Part shown: positions 43,176-52,346 of the stretch, piece by piece
How positions within the stretch are numbered: position 1 is the first letter of the stretch
Layout of the letters: each line of letters opens with the position of its first letter
Assembly (NCBI GenBank): GCA_903939515.1
Contig: CAJAHH010000022.1
Location: 1-54,421 of the forward strand
Length of the DNA stretch: 54,421 nucleotides
Direction of reading: 5' to 3'
Source: an uncultured Verrucomicrobiota bacterium
GTDB lineage: Bacteria; Verrucomicrobiota; Verrucomicrobiia; Limisphaerales; UBA9464
Notes under the pieces: generated by a model
What the model saw: only the letters and a program-made list of their open reading frames with translations
Databases searched by the model: none
Told to the model about the DNA's origin: nothing
Position numbers and translations under genes: made by a program

Positions 43176-45803
43176 ATGCACTTCAACCGACCGCGTCCTT
43201 TTTCGTGGCGTTCTCTGGTGGCCGCATTGGCCCTCGCCTCCGTGCCCATCCAGCCCTGGGGTGATGCCCTGGCAGCCGCAGCCGCTCCAGGCAAGCCAGC
43301 CGTGCCCCCGGTCATCGCCCCCGATGCGATTCAAGTTCTGCCCGGATTCCGGAATGAATTAATTTACGCTGTGCCCAAGTCCCAGCAGGGATCCTGGGTG
43401 AGCATGACGGTGGATCCCAAGGGTCGCTTGGTTGCCTGCGATCAAGGGGGTGGCCTGTACCGTCTGACGTTGGCGGCTCCGGGTTCTTCCGCTCCGGCGA
43501 CCATCGAGAAGCTCAAGAACGCCGTCGGTGGTGCGCACGGTTTGCTGCACGCCTTCGGTAGCTTGTACGTGATGGTCAACGAGCAGGGGGGGCGCCAGGG
43601 GCTCTGGCGCTTGCGCGACACCGACGGCGATGACCAGTACGACGAGGAGAAGATGCTCCGTCGGATCGACGGCGGTGGTGAGCACGGACCGCACGGCATC
43701 GTCCTGTCGCCCGATGGCAAATCCCTCTACGTCGCCTGCGGCAACCACACGAAGTTGCCCGAGCACATGGAGTTGTCCCGTGCAGCCCGCGCCTGGGATG
43801 AAGATCAGGTCGTCACCCGTCTTTGGGACGCCAATGGCCATGCCCGCGGCATTCTCGCGCCGGGCGGCTACATCTGCAAAACCGATCCGGATGGCAAATC
43901 CTTCGAGTTGATTAGCTACGGATACCGCAACGAGTACGACATCGCTTTTAACGCCGTGGGCGACTTGTTCACCTACGACTCCGACATGGAGTGGGATGCC
44001 GGTAGCCCCTGGTACCGCCCCACACGCGTCTCGATGGCCACTAGTGGCAGCGACATGGGTTGGCGTTCCGGTGCCGGCAAGTGGCCCACCTACTATCCCG
44101 ACAGCCTCCCGGCGCTCGTCGACATCGGCCCTGGCTCGCCCACCGGTGTGACCTCCGGTCAGGGAGCCAAGTTCCCGGCGCGCTACCAGAACGCTATTTT
44201 CGCCAACGACTGGACCTACGGCACCATGTACGCCATCCACCTCACTCCGGAGGGCGCGGGCTACAAGGCTGTGAAGGAGGAATTCGTTAGTGGCCGTCCG
44301 TTGCCGCTGACCGATGTGGTGATCCATCCCAAGGATGGCGCGATGTACTTCGCCATTGGCGGCCGTGGCACCGAGTCGGCCGTCTATCGGGTGACTTATG
44401 TGGGCAAGGACAGCACCGCTCCGGCCCCGGCTCCGAAACTGAGTGCCGCGGCCAAGCTCCGCCGCGAACTCGAACAGCTCCATCTGGAAGGCACGGGCTC
44501 CGAGGCTGTGGCTAAGGCGTGGAAGAGCCTCGGACATGAGGACCGCTTCGTTCGGTACGCCGCCCGCGTGGCAATCGAGCGTCGTCCGGTGGCCGAATGG
44601 GCCGACCGAGTCCTCTCCGAGACCCGTCCGTGGGCTTCGATCGAGGGTGCTGTGGCTCTGGCCCGCATAGGCACGCCTGAGCACCGCGACCGGTTGCTCG
44701 CTTTCCTCAACAAGCTCGATCTGAGCAAGCTGGATGAAGCGGCCAAGCTGGCCGTGGTTCGTGCCTATCAACTCGCACTGATCCGACAGGGCAATCCGCA
44801 GGGTGAGACCTATCAGGCAACCCATAAGCGTCTGGATGCCCTCTATCCGTCCGGCAGTCGCACTCTGAATCGCGAACTCGTAGGAGCCTTGGTTCGTCTC
44901 GGTTCACCGACCGTGGTGGCCAAGAGCGTGCCGCTGATGCTCACTGCCAACGATTCCGACCTGCGCTACGCCAGCGACGCCCTCTTGGATCGCAACCGCG
45001 GTTATGCCACCGCGTTCGCGCAGGCGGCCGTCAGCCGTCCGAACCAGGAGCAAATTGCTTACGCCTACCTCTTGCGCGAAGCCAAGGTGGGTTGGACTCC
45101 AGCGCTCCGGAAGTCCTTCTTCAGCTGGTTCCCGCGCACAGCCCCTTGGCAGGGCGGAAATAGTTTCCGTGGCTTCATCGAGAACATCCGCAAGGACGCC
45201 TTGTCGACCGTCGCCGATGCCACGGAGCGCAAGTCTTACGAGGAACTCTCCACCCGTCGGGCCAGTGGGGGTGATCCGACCTATGCCGCGCCGAAGGGAC
45301 CGGGCAAGGCTTACTCCGTTGAGCAGGGGTTGGCGCTGGCTTCGGGTGGAATCAAGGGTCGCAGCTTTGAGAACGGCAAGGCCATGTACAACTCGGTCGG
45401 CTGCGCGGCCTGTCACCGTTTTGACGGGGCTGGTGGTGGCGTGGGCCCCGATTTGTCGGGTGTCGCCTCCCGCTACACCTTGCGGGACTTGCTCGAGAAC
45501 ATCGTTGAACCTTCCAAGGTTATTTCCGACCAGTACGGATCTGAAGAGGTTCAGTTGGCGGACGGGTCCTCGCTGGTGGGTCGCGCGTACGTCGAAAACG
45601 GCAAGCTCGTGGTGACGGCCGATCCCCGTAATCCGGAGGAGTTCACCGCTGTGGCGCTCAATCAGGTTAAGAGCCGCAAGCCTTACCCCGTGTCGCTCAT
45701 GCCCGCGGGCATGATTAATCCGCTCAATCAGGACGAGTTGCTCGATCTGATCGCCTACCTCCAATCCGGAGGTAATCCGAAGCACAAGGCCTTCGCCCAG
45801 TGA
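43176..45803 (+). CDS. PVC-type beta-propeller dehydrogenase with heme-binding domain
   Basis: This 875-aa secreted protein has a Sec signal (to about residue 36), then a beta-propeller of sorbosone-dehydrogenase type (IQVLPGFRNELIYAVP; GPHGIVLSPDGKSLYVACGNHT; GYRNEYDIAFNAVGDLFTYDSDMEWD). A HEAT-like helical stretch follows, ending in a cytochrome c-like module with the CxxCH heme site at about Cys743, Cys746 and His747 (GCAACHRFDGAGGGVGPDLSGV). Family opening and order match the planctomycete/verrucomicrobial heme-binding proteins. It probably acts in the periplasm on an unknown organic substrate. A strong terminator follows its stop. Confidence 0.92.
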   Translation: MHFNRPRPFSWRSLVAALALASVPIQPWGDALAAAAAPGKPAVPPVIAPDAIQVLPGFRNELIYAVPKSQQGSWVSMTVDPKGRLVACDQGGGLYRLTLAAPGSSAPATIEKLKNAVGGAHGLLHAFGSLYVMVNEQGGRQGLWRLRDTDGDDQYDEEKMLRRIDGGGEHGPHGIVLSPDGKSLYVACGNHTKLPEHMELSRAARAWDEDQVVTRLWDANGHARGILAPGGYICKTDPDGKSFELISYGYRNEYDIAFNAVGDLFTYDSDMEWDAGSPWYRPTRVSMATSGSDMGWRSGAGKWPTYYPDSLPALVDIGPGSPTGVTSGQGAKFPARYQNAIFANDWTYGTMYAIHLTPEGAGYKAVKEEFVSGRPLPLTDVVIHPKDGAMYFAIGGRGTESAVYRVTYVGKDSTAPAPAPKLSAAAKLRRELEQLHLEGTGSEAVAKAWKSLGHEDRFVRYAARVAIERRPVAEWADRVLSETRPWASIEGAVALARIGTPEHRDRLLAFLNKLDLSKLDEAAKLAVVRAYQLALIRQGNPQGETYQATHKRLDALYPSGSRTLNRELVGALVRLGSPTVVAKSVPLMLTANDSDLRYASDALLDRNRGYATAFAQAAVSRPNQEQIAYAYLLREAKVGWTPALRKSFFSWFPRTAPWQGGNSFRGFIENIRKDALSTVADATERKSYEELSTRRASGGDPTYAAPKGPGKAYSVEQGLALASGGIKGRSFENGKAMYNSVGCAACHRFDGAGGGVGPDLSGVASRYTLRDLLENIVEPSKVISDQYGSEEVQLADGSSLVGRAYVENGKLVVTADPRNPEEFTAVALNQVKSRKPYPVSLMPAGMINPLNQDELLDLIAYLQSGGNPKHKAFAQ

Positions 45804-45836
45804 TTCGAGTCCAATAGAAGGCACGAAATTCTCAGG

Positions 45837-45876
45837 ACGGGGGTGATGGCTGTGGCCGTTGCCCCCGTTTTCTTTT
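45837..45876 (+). terminator. Rho-independent terminator after heme-binding protein gene
   Basis: The stem ACGGGGG (45837-45843) pairs with CCCCCGT (45862-45868), and a T-rich tail follows (TTTTCTTTT). Confidence 0.8.
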
Positions 45877-45964
45877 GAAGGGGCATCCCGCTTTCAATGC
45901 GGTTCGACCACAGATTCCCATCGCCTGATTTGAAGACGACTCCACATTCTACGTCGTGATCTCC

Positions 45965-48900
45965 ATGGCCTCCATCCAATTGCTGCAGCGCTGGGTCATC
46001 GTGAGTCTTTTGGTCGGAGGCTCGGTCGGTGCGGCAGAGATCGATTTCGCCCGGGACATCCAACCCATTCTCTCCGAGAACTGTTACCAATGCCACGGCC
46101 CCTCGACGACCAGCCGTAAGGGTGGTCTTCGGTTGGATTTGCAAGAGGGCGCCCTCGGCGCGGGCAAGAGCGGCAAGATGGCCATCGTGCCAGGCAAGGC
46201 CGAGCAGAGTGAACTTATCCGACGCCTGAGTAGCACCGATCCCGACGTGGTCATGCCTCCGCCGGAGACTGGCAAGAAACCCAGTGCCGATCAGGTCCGC
46301 TTGCTCAAGCGATGGATCCAAGCGGGGAGCCAATGGGGACAGCATTGGGCCTTTGTGCCGCCTGCGTTGCCGACAATACCGAAGCCGCGGAACTGGAAGA
46401 GCGGTAATCCGATTGACGCCTTCGTGCTGGCCCAACTGGGTTCCGGAAAGCGCTTGGCGCCATCGGCTGATCCCGGTCGACTGTTGCGTCGTTTGTCTCT
46501 GGATCTAACCGGTTTGCCCCCGACTCCCCAGGAGATTGTCGCCTTCGAAGGCAGATCGACGGATGCGCACTACCTTCAAGAGGTCCAACGCCTCATGGGC
46601 TCCCCGCGCTATGGAGAACGAATGGCCACCGACTGGCTCGACCTGGCCCGGTTTGCTGACACCCACGGATTCCAGTCTGATCGCTACCGGCCTGTCTGGC
46701 CCTGGCGGGATTGGGTGATCGGGGCTTTCAACCGGCATCTGCCCTTTGATCGATTCGTGCAGTGGCAGGTGGCGGGGGATCTTTTGCCCAACGCCACCCA
46801 AGAGCAGCGCCTGGCCACCACGTTCAATCGACTCCACCTGCAAAATGAAGAAGGCGGTATCGTCGAAGAGGAGTATCGCGTGGCCTATAACGTGGATCGG
46901 GTGAACACCTTCGGGACCGCCTTTTTGGGAATGACCTTCGAGTGTTCCCGATGCCATGACCACAAGTACGACCCCATTTCGCAGAAGGAATTTTACCAGT
47001 TCTTCGCGTTTTTCCAGAACATCGATGAGTCGGGTCAAAGCGTGTATTTCGGCGACATCATGCCGGTACCGACACTGCTGTTGAGCACGCCTGACCAGGA
47101 GACCAAGCTCAAAGACTTGAACGCCCGGATTCAGGCTGAGGAAGGGCGCTTGAAGCAGTTGACTGAGGCGTCCCGTCCCTCCTTTGCCGACTGGCACTCC
47201 AAGGGGGTGGCCAAGCCTCCGGAAGTCTCCGGGGCCGTGGCTCGGTTCTCCTTCGACGGAATGGTTTCCAATGCCTTTCCAAGCTCGGTGGGAACGCATC
47301 GGGCGCAGCCCTTCGAGGGTCCCCAATCTGTCGAGGGACGTTTCGGTAAGGCGCTGCTCCTGAGTGGCGAAAACGGCGTTTCCATGCCGGGGATTGGTCA
47401 CTTTTCGAGGGCCGACCCGTTCTCGATGGCCTTGTGGGTTCGCCCGGCCATGCATGTGCCCCGCCAGACGGTGATTCATCATAGTTCGGCCTGGATGGAT
47501 GCCGGTAGTCGTGGCTACGAGATCTTAATGGAAGACGGTCGGGTCGCAGTGGGCTTGCATCACATGTGGCCGGGCAATGCGCTGAAGGTTCGCACCCGGC
47601 AGGTTGCTCCCGTCGGTGGTTGGACCCATGTGGCCTTTGCTTATGATGGATCGAGCCGGGCTTCGGGCCTGAAGGTGTACCTCGATGGAAAGCGGGCCGA
47701 GGTGGAGATCGTTCGGGACAACTTGTGGAAGGATATCACGTATGGGCAGCCCAACCTGACCATCGGCCAGCGCATGAGGGACTTTGGTTTCAAACAGGGA
47801 CAGGTCGATGAACTTCAGGTGTTTGATCGAACGCTCTCGCCCGTGGAAGTGGCCGTGTTGGCCGGGAGTGAATCACCTACCGATGAGGGTTCTCAATTCG
47901 AGCATTTCCTTCTGACCCAGCATGCGCCCCATCGCGAGGCGGTCGAAGCGCTCCTGAAACTGCGTCGGGAGCAGAATGCGTTGGTGACCTCAATTCCCGA
48001 CATCATGGTCATGGAGGAAATGGCGACTCCCAAGCCGGCCTATGTTTTGCGGCGAGGTGCCTACGATCAACTGGGGGACTCAGTAACAATGGAAACTCCG
48101 GCGGCGATGGGACGACTGCCTGCGGGTGCCCCCCGCAATCGATTGGGCCTCACCCAGTGGTTGTTGGATCCGTCGCACCCACTGATGGGGCGCGTCACAG
48201 TCAACCGGGTCTGGCAGCAGTTCTTCGGCAGGGGCTTGGTGGAGACCTCCGACAATTTTGGTCTGCAAGGGGCAGCTCCGACACACCGGGATTTGCTGGA
48301 CTGGCTGGCGGTGAGCTTTGTGCGCGGCAATGAGTCACTGGGGCTCCGCCCGTGGAATCTTCAAGATCTTCAACGACTCATCGTCACCTCCGACACCTAC
48401 CGTCAGACCTCGAATGTGAAGCCCAAGGAAAGGGCTGAGGACCCCGACAATCGATGGTTGGCCCGTGGGCCTGTTCGTCGTCTTTCAGCGGAAATGCTGC
48501 GCGATCAGGCACTCTTCGCGAGCGGCTTGATGGTCGACAAGGTGGGTGGACCGAGCGTGAAGCCGTATCATCCGGACGGTCTCTGGGAGATGACCATGGG
48601 TGGCGGTCACTATCAGTTGGGCAAGGGCGACGAGCTCTATCGGCGCAGCCTCTACACCTATTGGAAACGGACCGTGCCCCCACCTTCCATGATGACGCTG
48701 GATGCAGCCGACCGCAGCTACTGCGTCGTCCGGCGACAAGCCACGAGCACACCGCTGCAGGCGTTGGTGCTGTTGAACGATCCCCAGATGGTTGAAGCCT
48801 CGCGTCATGTGGCCGGCAGGATGCTTCGCGAAGGCGGCGTGGGTGCGGACCAGCAAGTGCGCTATGCCTTTGCCCTGGTGACCGGCCGCAGGCCCACCAA

Positions 48901-49096
48901 GGATGAGGTGTCCGTCATGAGGCGCCTGCTCGAGGAACAGGTGGCCCATTTTCAGAAAGACATCGCTGCGGCCGAACGACTTCTGAAGGTCGGGGAGAAG
49001 CCGGTACCAGGAGAGCACCCGCCGGCCCAGTTGGCCGCGGCCACCGTACTGGCTCAACTCCTCTTCAACCATGACGAGACAGTCCTGCGGCGCTGA
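45965..49096 (+). CDS. Planctomycete-cytochrome DUF1549/DUF1553 protein with LamG domain
   Basis: The ATG at 45965 gives 1043 aa (GTG at 45956 adds three). After a signal peptide, a PSCyt1 domain carries a CxxCH heme site (CYQCHG, about residues 40-44). DUF1549 follows (LSLDLTGLPPTPQEI; a second CxxCH-like SRCHDHKYDPIS, then FYQFFAFFQNIDE). A concanavalin/LamG domain occupies the middle (about residues 410-640), and DUF1553 ends the protein (RVTVNRVWQQFFGRGLVETSDNFG; LQALVLLNDPQ). This domain order is characteristic of PVC bacteria, whose partners are DUF1501 proteins, as here. The role may be in oxidation of complex polysaccharides; that remains unproven. Confidence 0.93.
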   Translation: MASIQLLQRWVIVSLLVGGSVGAAEIDFARDIQPILSENCYQCHGPSTTSRKGGLRLDLQEGALGAGKSGKMAIVPGKAEQSELIRRLSSTDPDVVMPPPETGKKPSADQVRLLKRWIQAGSQWGQHWAFVPPALPTIPKPRNWKSGNPIDAFVLAQLGSGKRLAPSADPGRLLRRLSLDLTGLPPTPQEIVAFEGRSTDAHYLQEVQRLMGSPRYGERMATDWLDLARFADTHGFQSDRYRPVWPWRDWVIGAFNRHLPFDRFVQWQVAGDLLPNATQEQRLATTFNRLHLQNEEGGIVEEEYRVAYNVDRVNTFGTAFLGMTFECSRCHDHKYDPISQKEFYQFFAFFQNIDESGQSVYFGDIMPVPTLLLSTPDQETKLKDLNARIQAEEGRLKQLTEASRPSFADWHSKGVAKPPEVSGAVARFSFDGMVSNAFPSSVGTHRAQPFEGPQSVEGRFGKALLLSGENGVSMPGIGHFSRADPFSMALWVRPAMHVPRQTVIHHSSAWMDAGSRGYEILMEDGRVAVGLHHMWPGNALKVRTRQVAPVGGWTHVAFAYDGSSRASGLKVYLDGKRAEVEIVRDNLWKDITYGQPNLTIGQRMRDFGFKQGQVDELQVFDRTLSPVEVAVLAGSESPTDEGSQFEHFLLTQHAPHREAVEALLKLRREQNALVTSIPDIMVMEEMATPKPAYVLRRGAYDQLGDSVTMETPAAMGRLPAGAPRNRLGLTQWLLDPSHPLMGRVTVNRVWQQFFGRGLVETSDNFGLQGAAPTHRDLLDWLAVSFVRGNESLGLRPWNLQDLQRLIVTSDTYRQTSNVKPKERAEDPDNRWLARGPVRRLSAEMLRDQALFASGLMVDKVGGPSVKPYHPDGLWEMTMGGGHYQLGKGDELYRRSLYTYWKRTVPPPSMMTLDAADRSYCVVRRQATSTPLQALVLLNDPQMVEASRHVAGRMLREGGVGADQQVRYAFALVTGRRPTKDEVSVMRRLLEEQVAHFQKDIAAAERLLKVGEKPVPGEHPPAQLAAATVLAQLLFNHDETVLRR

Positions 49097-49166
49097 TGAC
49101 CCGGAAACACCACTCCACCCGTTCTGAACCTGAATTTCTGTGAACTGTTCCCAAGTTGATTTCCGC

Positions 49167-50582
49167 ATGAACCGCCGGGACTTCTTCGGCCGCTTTGGTC
49201 TCGGCCTTGGAGGTATGGCTCTGAGTGACCTGATGGCGGGTGATGCTCGAGCTGGGGCTCCTGGTCCGTTTTCTGGCATCCTGCCGGCCGGCCACATCGC
49301 TCCCAAGGCCAAGCGCGTTATCTATCTCTTCATGAGCGGCGGTCCGTCGCAACTGGAGACCTTCGACTACAAGCCTGAGTTGGTAAAACGAACCGGAGAG
49401 GATTTGCCGGCCAGTGTGCGGATGGGGCAGCGACTGACCGGGATGTCGGCCCAGCAGGCGACGCTGCCGATGGCGGGGTCGGTCTTTAAATTTGCCCGTC
49501 ACGGCCAGGGTGGAACATGGATGAGCGAGTTGCTGCCGTGGACCTCCAAGGTGGCCGATGACCTGTGCGTCATCCGCTCGCTGCACACCGAGGCCATCAA
49601 CCACGACCCGGCCATTACCTTCTTCCAGACCGGGTCTCAAATTGCTGGTCGGCCCAGCTTTGGCTCGTGGATGAGCTACGGGTTGGGTTCGGCCAATCAG
49701 AACCTTCCCGCCTTCGTAGTTCTCATTTCCAAGGACCGCATCGACCAACCGTTGTACTCGCGCCTTTGGGGCAATGGATTTCTGCCGAGCCAGCATCAGG
49801 GGGTGTTATTTCGATCAGGCAAAGATCCGGTGCTTTATCTTCAGAACCCGGATGGGGTTTCCGGAGAGAGCCGCCGCCGCCTTCTGGATCGTTGGGCCGA
49901 GATGGAGCATTTGCAGTTCCGCGATCTCGGAGATCCTGAAATCAATGCCCGGGTAGCCCAGTACGAGATGGCCTATCGCATGCAGACCAGCGTGCCTGAC
50001 GTAATGAACCTTTCTGGCGAGCCGGAGAGCGTTTTTGAATTGTACGGACCGGAGGCGAAGAACCCCGGCACCTTCGCGGCGAACTGCCTGTTGGCGCGAC
50101 GTCTGGCCGAGCGGGACGTGCGGTTCATTCAGCTCTACCATCCGGGGTGGGATCAGCATGGAGGCTTGCCGGGGGGTATTCGTCGCCAGTGCGCCGATGT
50201 GGACCGTGCGTCCTACGCGTTGATCACCGATCTCAAGCAGCGTGGCATGCTGGACGACACCCTGGTCATTTGGGGCGGCGAGTTTGGGCGCACCAATTAT
50301 TCGCAAGGAAAGCTCACGGCGACGGACTACGGGCGCGACCACCACCCGAGGTGTTTCTCGGTCTGGATGGCGGGCGGTGGCATTCGAGGAGGAGTGAGCC
50401 ACGGGCGCACCGACGACTTCGGATACAACATCGTCGAGGATCCGGTGCACGTTCACGATCTTCAAGCCACAGCGCTCCATCAGTTGGGCATTCACCACGA
50501 GCGGTTGACCTTCCGCTTCCAGGGGCGTGACTACCGACTCACCGACGTTCATGGAAAGGTGATCCAGCCGATCCTTGCATAG
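49167..50582 (+). CDS. DUF1501-family protein with Tat signal
   Basis: The ATG at 49167 opens with a twin-arginine signal (MNRRDFFGRFGLGLGG), so the folded protein is exported by Tat; a GTG at 49140 would place extra residues before it. The DUF1501 domain is clear: RVIYLFMSGGPSQLETFDYKPEL near the start, SLHTEAINHDPA, then GWDQHGG and TLVIWGGEFGRTNYS. The fold is alkaline phosphatase/sulfatase-like. Length about 471 aa is normal. It follows the DUF1549/1553 gene by 70 bases and is almost certainly its functional partner. Confidence 0.93.
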   Translation: MNRRDFFGRFGLGLGGMALSDLMAGDARAGAPGPFSGILPAGHIAPKAKRVIYLFMSGGPSQLETFDYKPELVKRTGEDLPASVRMGQRLTGMSAQQATLPMAGSVFKFARHGQGGTWMSELLPWTSKVADDLCVIRSLHTEAINHDPAITFFQTGSQIAGRPSFGSWMSYGLGSANQNLPAFVVLISKDRIDQPLYSRLWGNGFLPSQHQGVLFRSGKDPVLYLQNPDGVSGESRRRLLDRWAEMEHLQFRDLGDPEINARVAQYEMAYRMQTSVPDVMNLSGEPESVFELYGPEAKNPGTFAANCLLARRLAERDVRFIQLYHPGWDQHGGLPGGIRRQCADVDRASYALITDLKQRGMLDDTLVIWGGEFGRTNYSQGKLTATDYGRDHHPRCFSVWMAGGGIRGGVSHGRTDDFGYNIVEDPVHVHDLQATALHQLGIHHERLTFRFQGRDYRLTDVHGKVIQPILA

Positions 50583-50592
50583 ATGTCAGTGG

Positions 50593-50825
50593 CCAGTGTG
50601 AAAACCACTGAACCCAGAATCTCAACGAATCATCGATCCGGCCTGAGCTTGTCGGTTACCCCAACGAATTCTGATCAACTCTAGTGGGCCCCGGACACAT
50701 TCGGCCTCATCTGGAAGAAGAAAGAAACGCTGGCGCTCATCCGGAAAGAAAACGGATCCGAGGATCCGGCGAAATCGCGAAATTCAAACCGGCCACTTCC
50801 CGTGAATTCCGGAACGTTGCTGACA
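50593..50825 (+). repeat. Degenerate dispersed repeat, copy B
   Basis: This segment aligns with bases about 611-843 in the same orientation, including ATCATCGATCCGGCCT, TCTGGAAGAAG, GGAAAGAAAACGGAT and CAAACCGGCCACTT...GAACGTTGCTGA. It begins a few bases after the DUF1501 stop. It contains no believable gene. Confidence 0.75.
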
Positions 50826-51055
50826 CCTAAAGGAGCTTCAGCGAATTGGTGAGTCTGGATGATCTGAATGCTTTTTACTGCGCGTTGGAGGGGGCACGAC
50901 GCGGACATCATGGAGCGCTCCCGGTGTGGACCGTGTGCTAACTGCTTAACTCCACGCATTCCGGGTCAAGAGTTCCAAATAGTCCCAGCGAAGGCCCTGC
51001 GGTCATGGTGGTGAAAAAGCCTGGAAAACCACTTGCCTCTCCATTGATTTCGGGC

Positions 51056-51079
51056 GATCAAAAGGGCGGGTTTTTGATC
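51056..51079. repeat. 8-bp inverted repeat before the 6S RNA
   Basis: GATCAAAA (51056-51063) and TTTTGATC (51072-51079) form an AT-rich inverted repeat just upstream of the 6S RNA. It could be an operator, a weak terminator of upstream transcription, or part of the 6S promoter region. Confidence 0.4.
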
Positions 51080-51086
51080 TTTTCGG

Positions 51087-51272
51087 TTTTCCCTGCCCGG
51101 TGCGTGTATCGAGACAGTGTCCCTCGACCTAATCCCTTATACGGGAGCATCAAAGCGGTTTTAAGTGCTACAATGCCATGCCTCCCTAACAGGAAGGCGG
51201 CGAAGCACCCGCTGCTCCCACCTGGTTCCTTCGGTAGAAGGGGCCCGTCTCTAACGGCCATGGTGGGGTTTC
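51087..51272 (+). ncRNA. ssrS: 6S RNA (ssrS) candidate
   Basis: The 5' end (CCCTGCC...GGTGCGTGT, then GTGTCCCTCGACCTAAT) resembles the 6S consensus. The fold is complete by hand. The closing stem has CCCTGCC (51091-51097) with GGTGGGG (51262-51268) and GAGAC (51111-51115) with GTCTC (51247-51251). A central bubble has its 5' strand at about 51123-51141, and its 3' strand carries a small hairpin, CCTTC/GAAGG, at about 51228-51241. The terminal arm has GGGAGC/GCTCCC, AGCGG/CCGCT, GTGCT/AGCAC, then GCCTCC/GG-AGGC. This order is the hallmark of 6S RNA, which binds housekeeping RNA polymerase as a promoter mimic. Ends are estimated and no promoter was assigned. Confidence 0.8.
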
Positions 51273-51311
51273 TTTCAGGCGGTGGTGCTGGTTGTGGCTC
51301 TTAGACGGGCC
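51242..51311 (+). other. Alternative stem at 6S RNA 3' end
   Basis: GGCCCGTCT (51242-51250) can pair with AGACGGGCC (51303-51311), competing with the 6S closing stem. This may be a processing or terminator structure of a longer precursor. Confidence 0.45.
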
Positions 51312-51395
51312 ACTACAGGTACCACCGCCATTTTTATTTCACCTCGGAATAAAGCCCGAAGGTGGTGTGTTCGAGACGTTGGGGAGACTCAATGT

Positions 51396-51440
51396 GTTAG
51401 CGACGTTCCGGATGCCACGGGAAGTGGTCGGTTTGAAATC
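51396..51440 (-). repeat. Degenerate dispersed repeat, inverted copy C (core)
   Basis: Read on the minus strand, this segment gives ATTTCAAACCGACCACTTCCC then a GAACGT-rich end, matching the core of copies A and B. The flanking sequence to 51560 has a weak match to bases 525-560 (CAACCGAGA...CCTTGAAG). No gene is supported in this stretch up to 51847. Confidence 0.65.
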
Positions 51441-51847
51441 CACGGTTGTACCGGGATGTTTGGGGGGCTCGCTGTTTTCAGTGAGTTGACCGTCGAGTTC
51501 GGTTGTCCCCGACGGCCAGTGGCTCCCAGCAACCGAGAACTCTCACTGCCTTGAAGGCCTGCATGACCAGAAGTTTGGCATGTGGGGACGACGAGTTCGC
51601 CTGCGATGAGAAGTCTCCGCTCTTTCGAGACGTAACCCCCGGGAATCATAGGTTTTATTCGGTTTCTCAACTCCTTGACGCAACCTTGACCCTTCTCACG
51701 GCCACCGGAGCAATTGCCGTCGATCTCTGGGATCAATCTCGGTCGGGGCAAGAAACCTCCAAGCCGCTTCCCCATCTTGGAAGCGCGTGCTGCCCACCGA
51801 AAGTAGCGAGGAACCAGCTTACCCCGGTTTTCACGCCGTCGATGACA

Positions 51848-52276
51848 TTACTGTGAAGGGCGTCTCAATGTGAAGGTACCACTGTCAAAACGGCTTTCGT
51901 AGGTCGCATTGAACTCATCGGATCGGATGGTTCCGGCCGTATTAATTTTTATACCAAAGACCCGCTTAGATCCTTGGAATCGATAGGATTCTCCCTCGTG
52001 GTCCCCCTGAATAGGGGTTTTGAAAGTTCCGGAATGCTTGCCCCATCCTGCGTGAAAATAGGCTGCAAACGCATTGGTTCCCCGTGAGATCAGAACGGCC
52101 TGTAGCGGTCCGCCGTGGGCGTTGTTGGTGTTCTGCCAAGTGCCAACCCAGCGACCGGACACCCCGTCGGCTGACACGGCAGGAGCGGCGCTCCAGCGGG
52201 ATTTAAACGAAGAACATCCGCAAACAATGAGTGCCAAGGCTGAAGCCAGAGCCCAACTGGAAGTTCGAAGTTTCAT
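51848..52276 (-). CDS. Small lipoprotein of unknown function
   Basis: The ATG at 52276 gives 142 aa with a signal peptide (MKLRTSSWALASALALIVCGC) whose lipobox is Val-Cys-Gly-Cys. The mature part is beta-rich: GVSGRWVGTWQNTNNAHGG, then LQAVLISRGTNAFAAYFHAGWGKHSGTFK and GTFTLRRPSQ at the end. This looks like a small beta-barrel, but no family was recognized. It lies 70 bases downstream of the glycyl-tRNA synthetase gene on the same strand, after a GC-rich hairpin (52290-52321). A role in the envelope is inferred only from its export. Confidence 0.72.
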   Translation of the reverse strand: MKLRTSSWALASALALIVCGCSSFKSRWSAAPAVSADGVSGRWVGTWQNTNNAHGGPLQAVLISRGTNAFAAYFHAGWGKHSGTFKTPIQGDHEGESYRFQGSKRVFGIKINTAGTIRSDEFNATYESRFDSGTFTLRRPSQ

Positions 52277-52289
52277 GGCACACGAGAAT

Positions 52290-52321
52290 CGCCGCCGCCC
52301 ATCGGATGACAAGCGGCGGCG
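52290..52321 (-). terminator. GC-rich hairpin after glycyl-tRNA synthetase gene
   Basis: CGCCGCC (52290-52296) pairs with GGCGGCG (52315-52321). On the minus strand it lies 25 bases after the synthetase stop, with only a weak T-rich tail, so termination is uncertain. Confidence 0.35.
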
Positions 52322-52346
52322 TTAATTTCTTGGTTGAAGCGGCGAG

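Noticed and set aside
51180-51230. Possible SRP (4.5S) RNA because of GGAAGGCGGCGAAGCA
   Set aside because: The SRP domain IV consensus AGGxCCGGAAGGAAGCAGCC is not met, and the region folds fully into a 6S-type structure.
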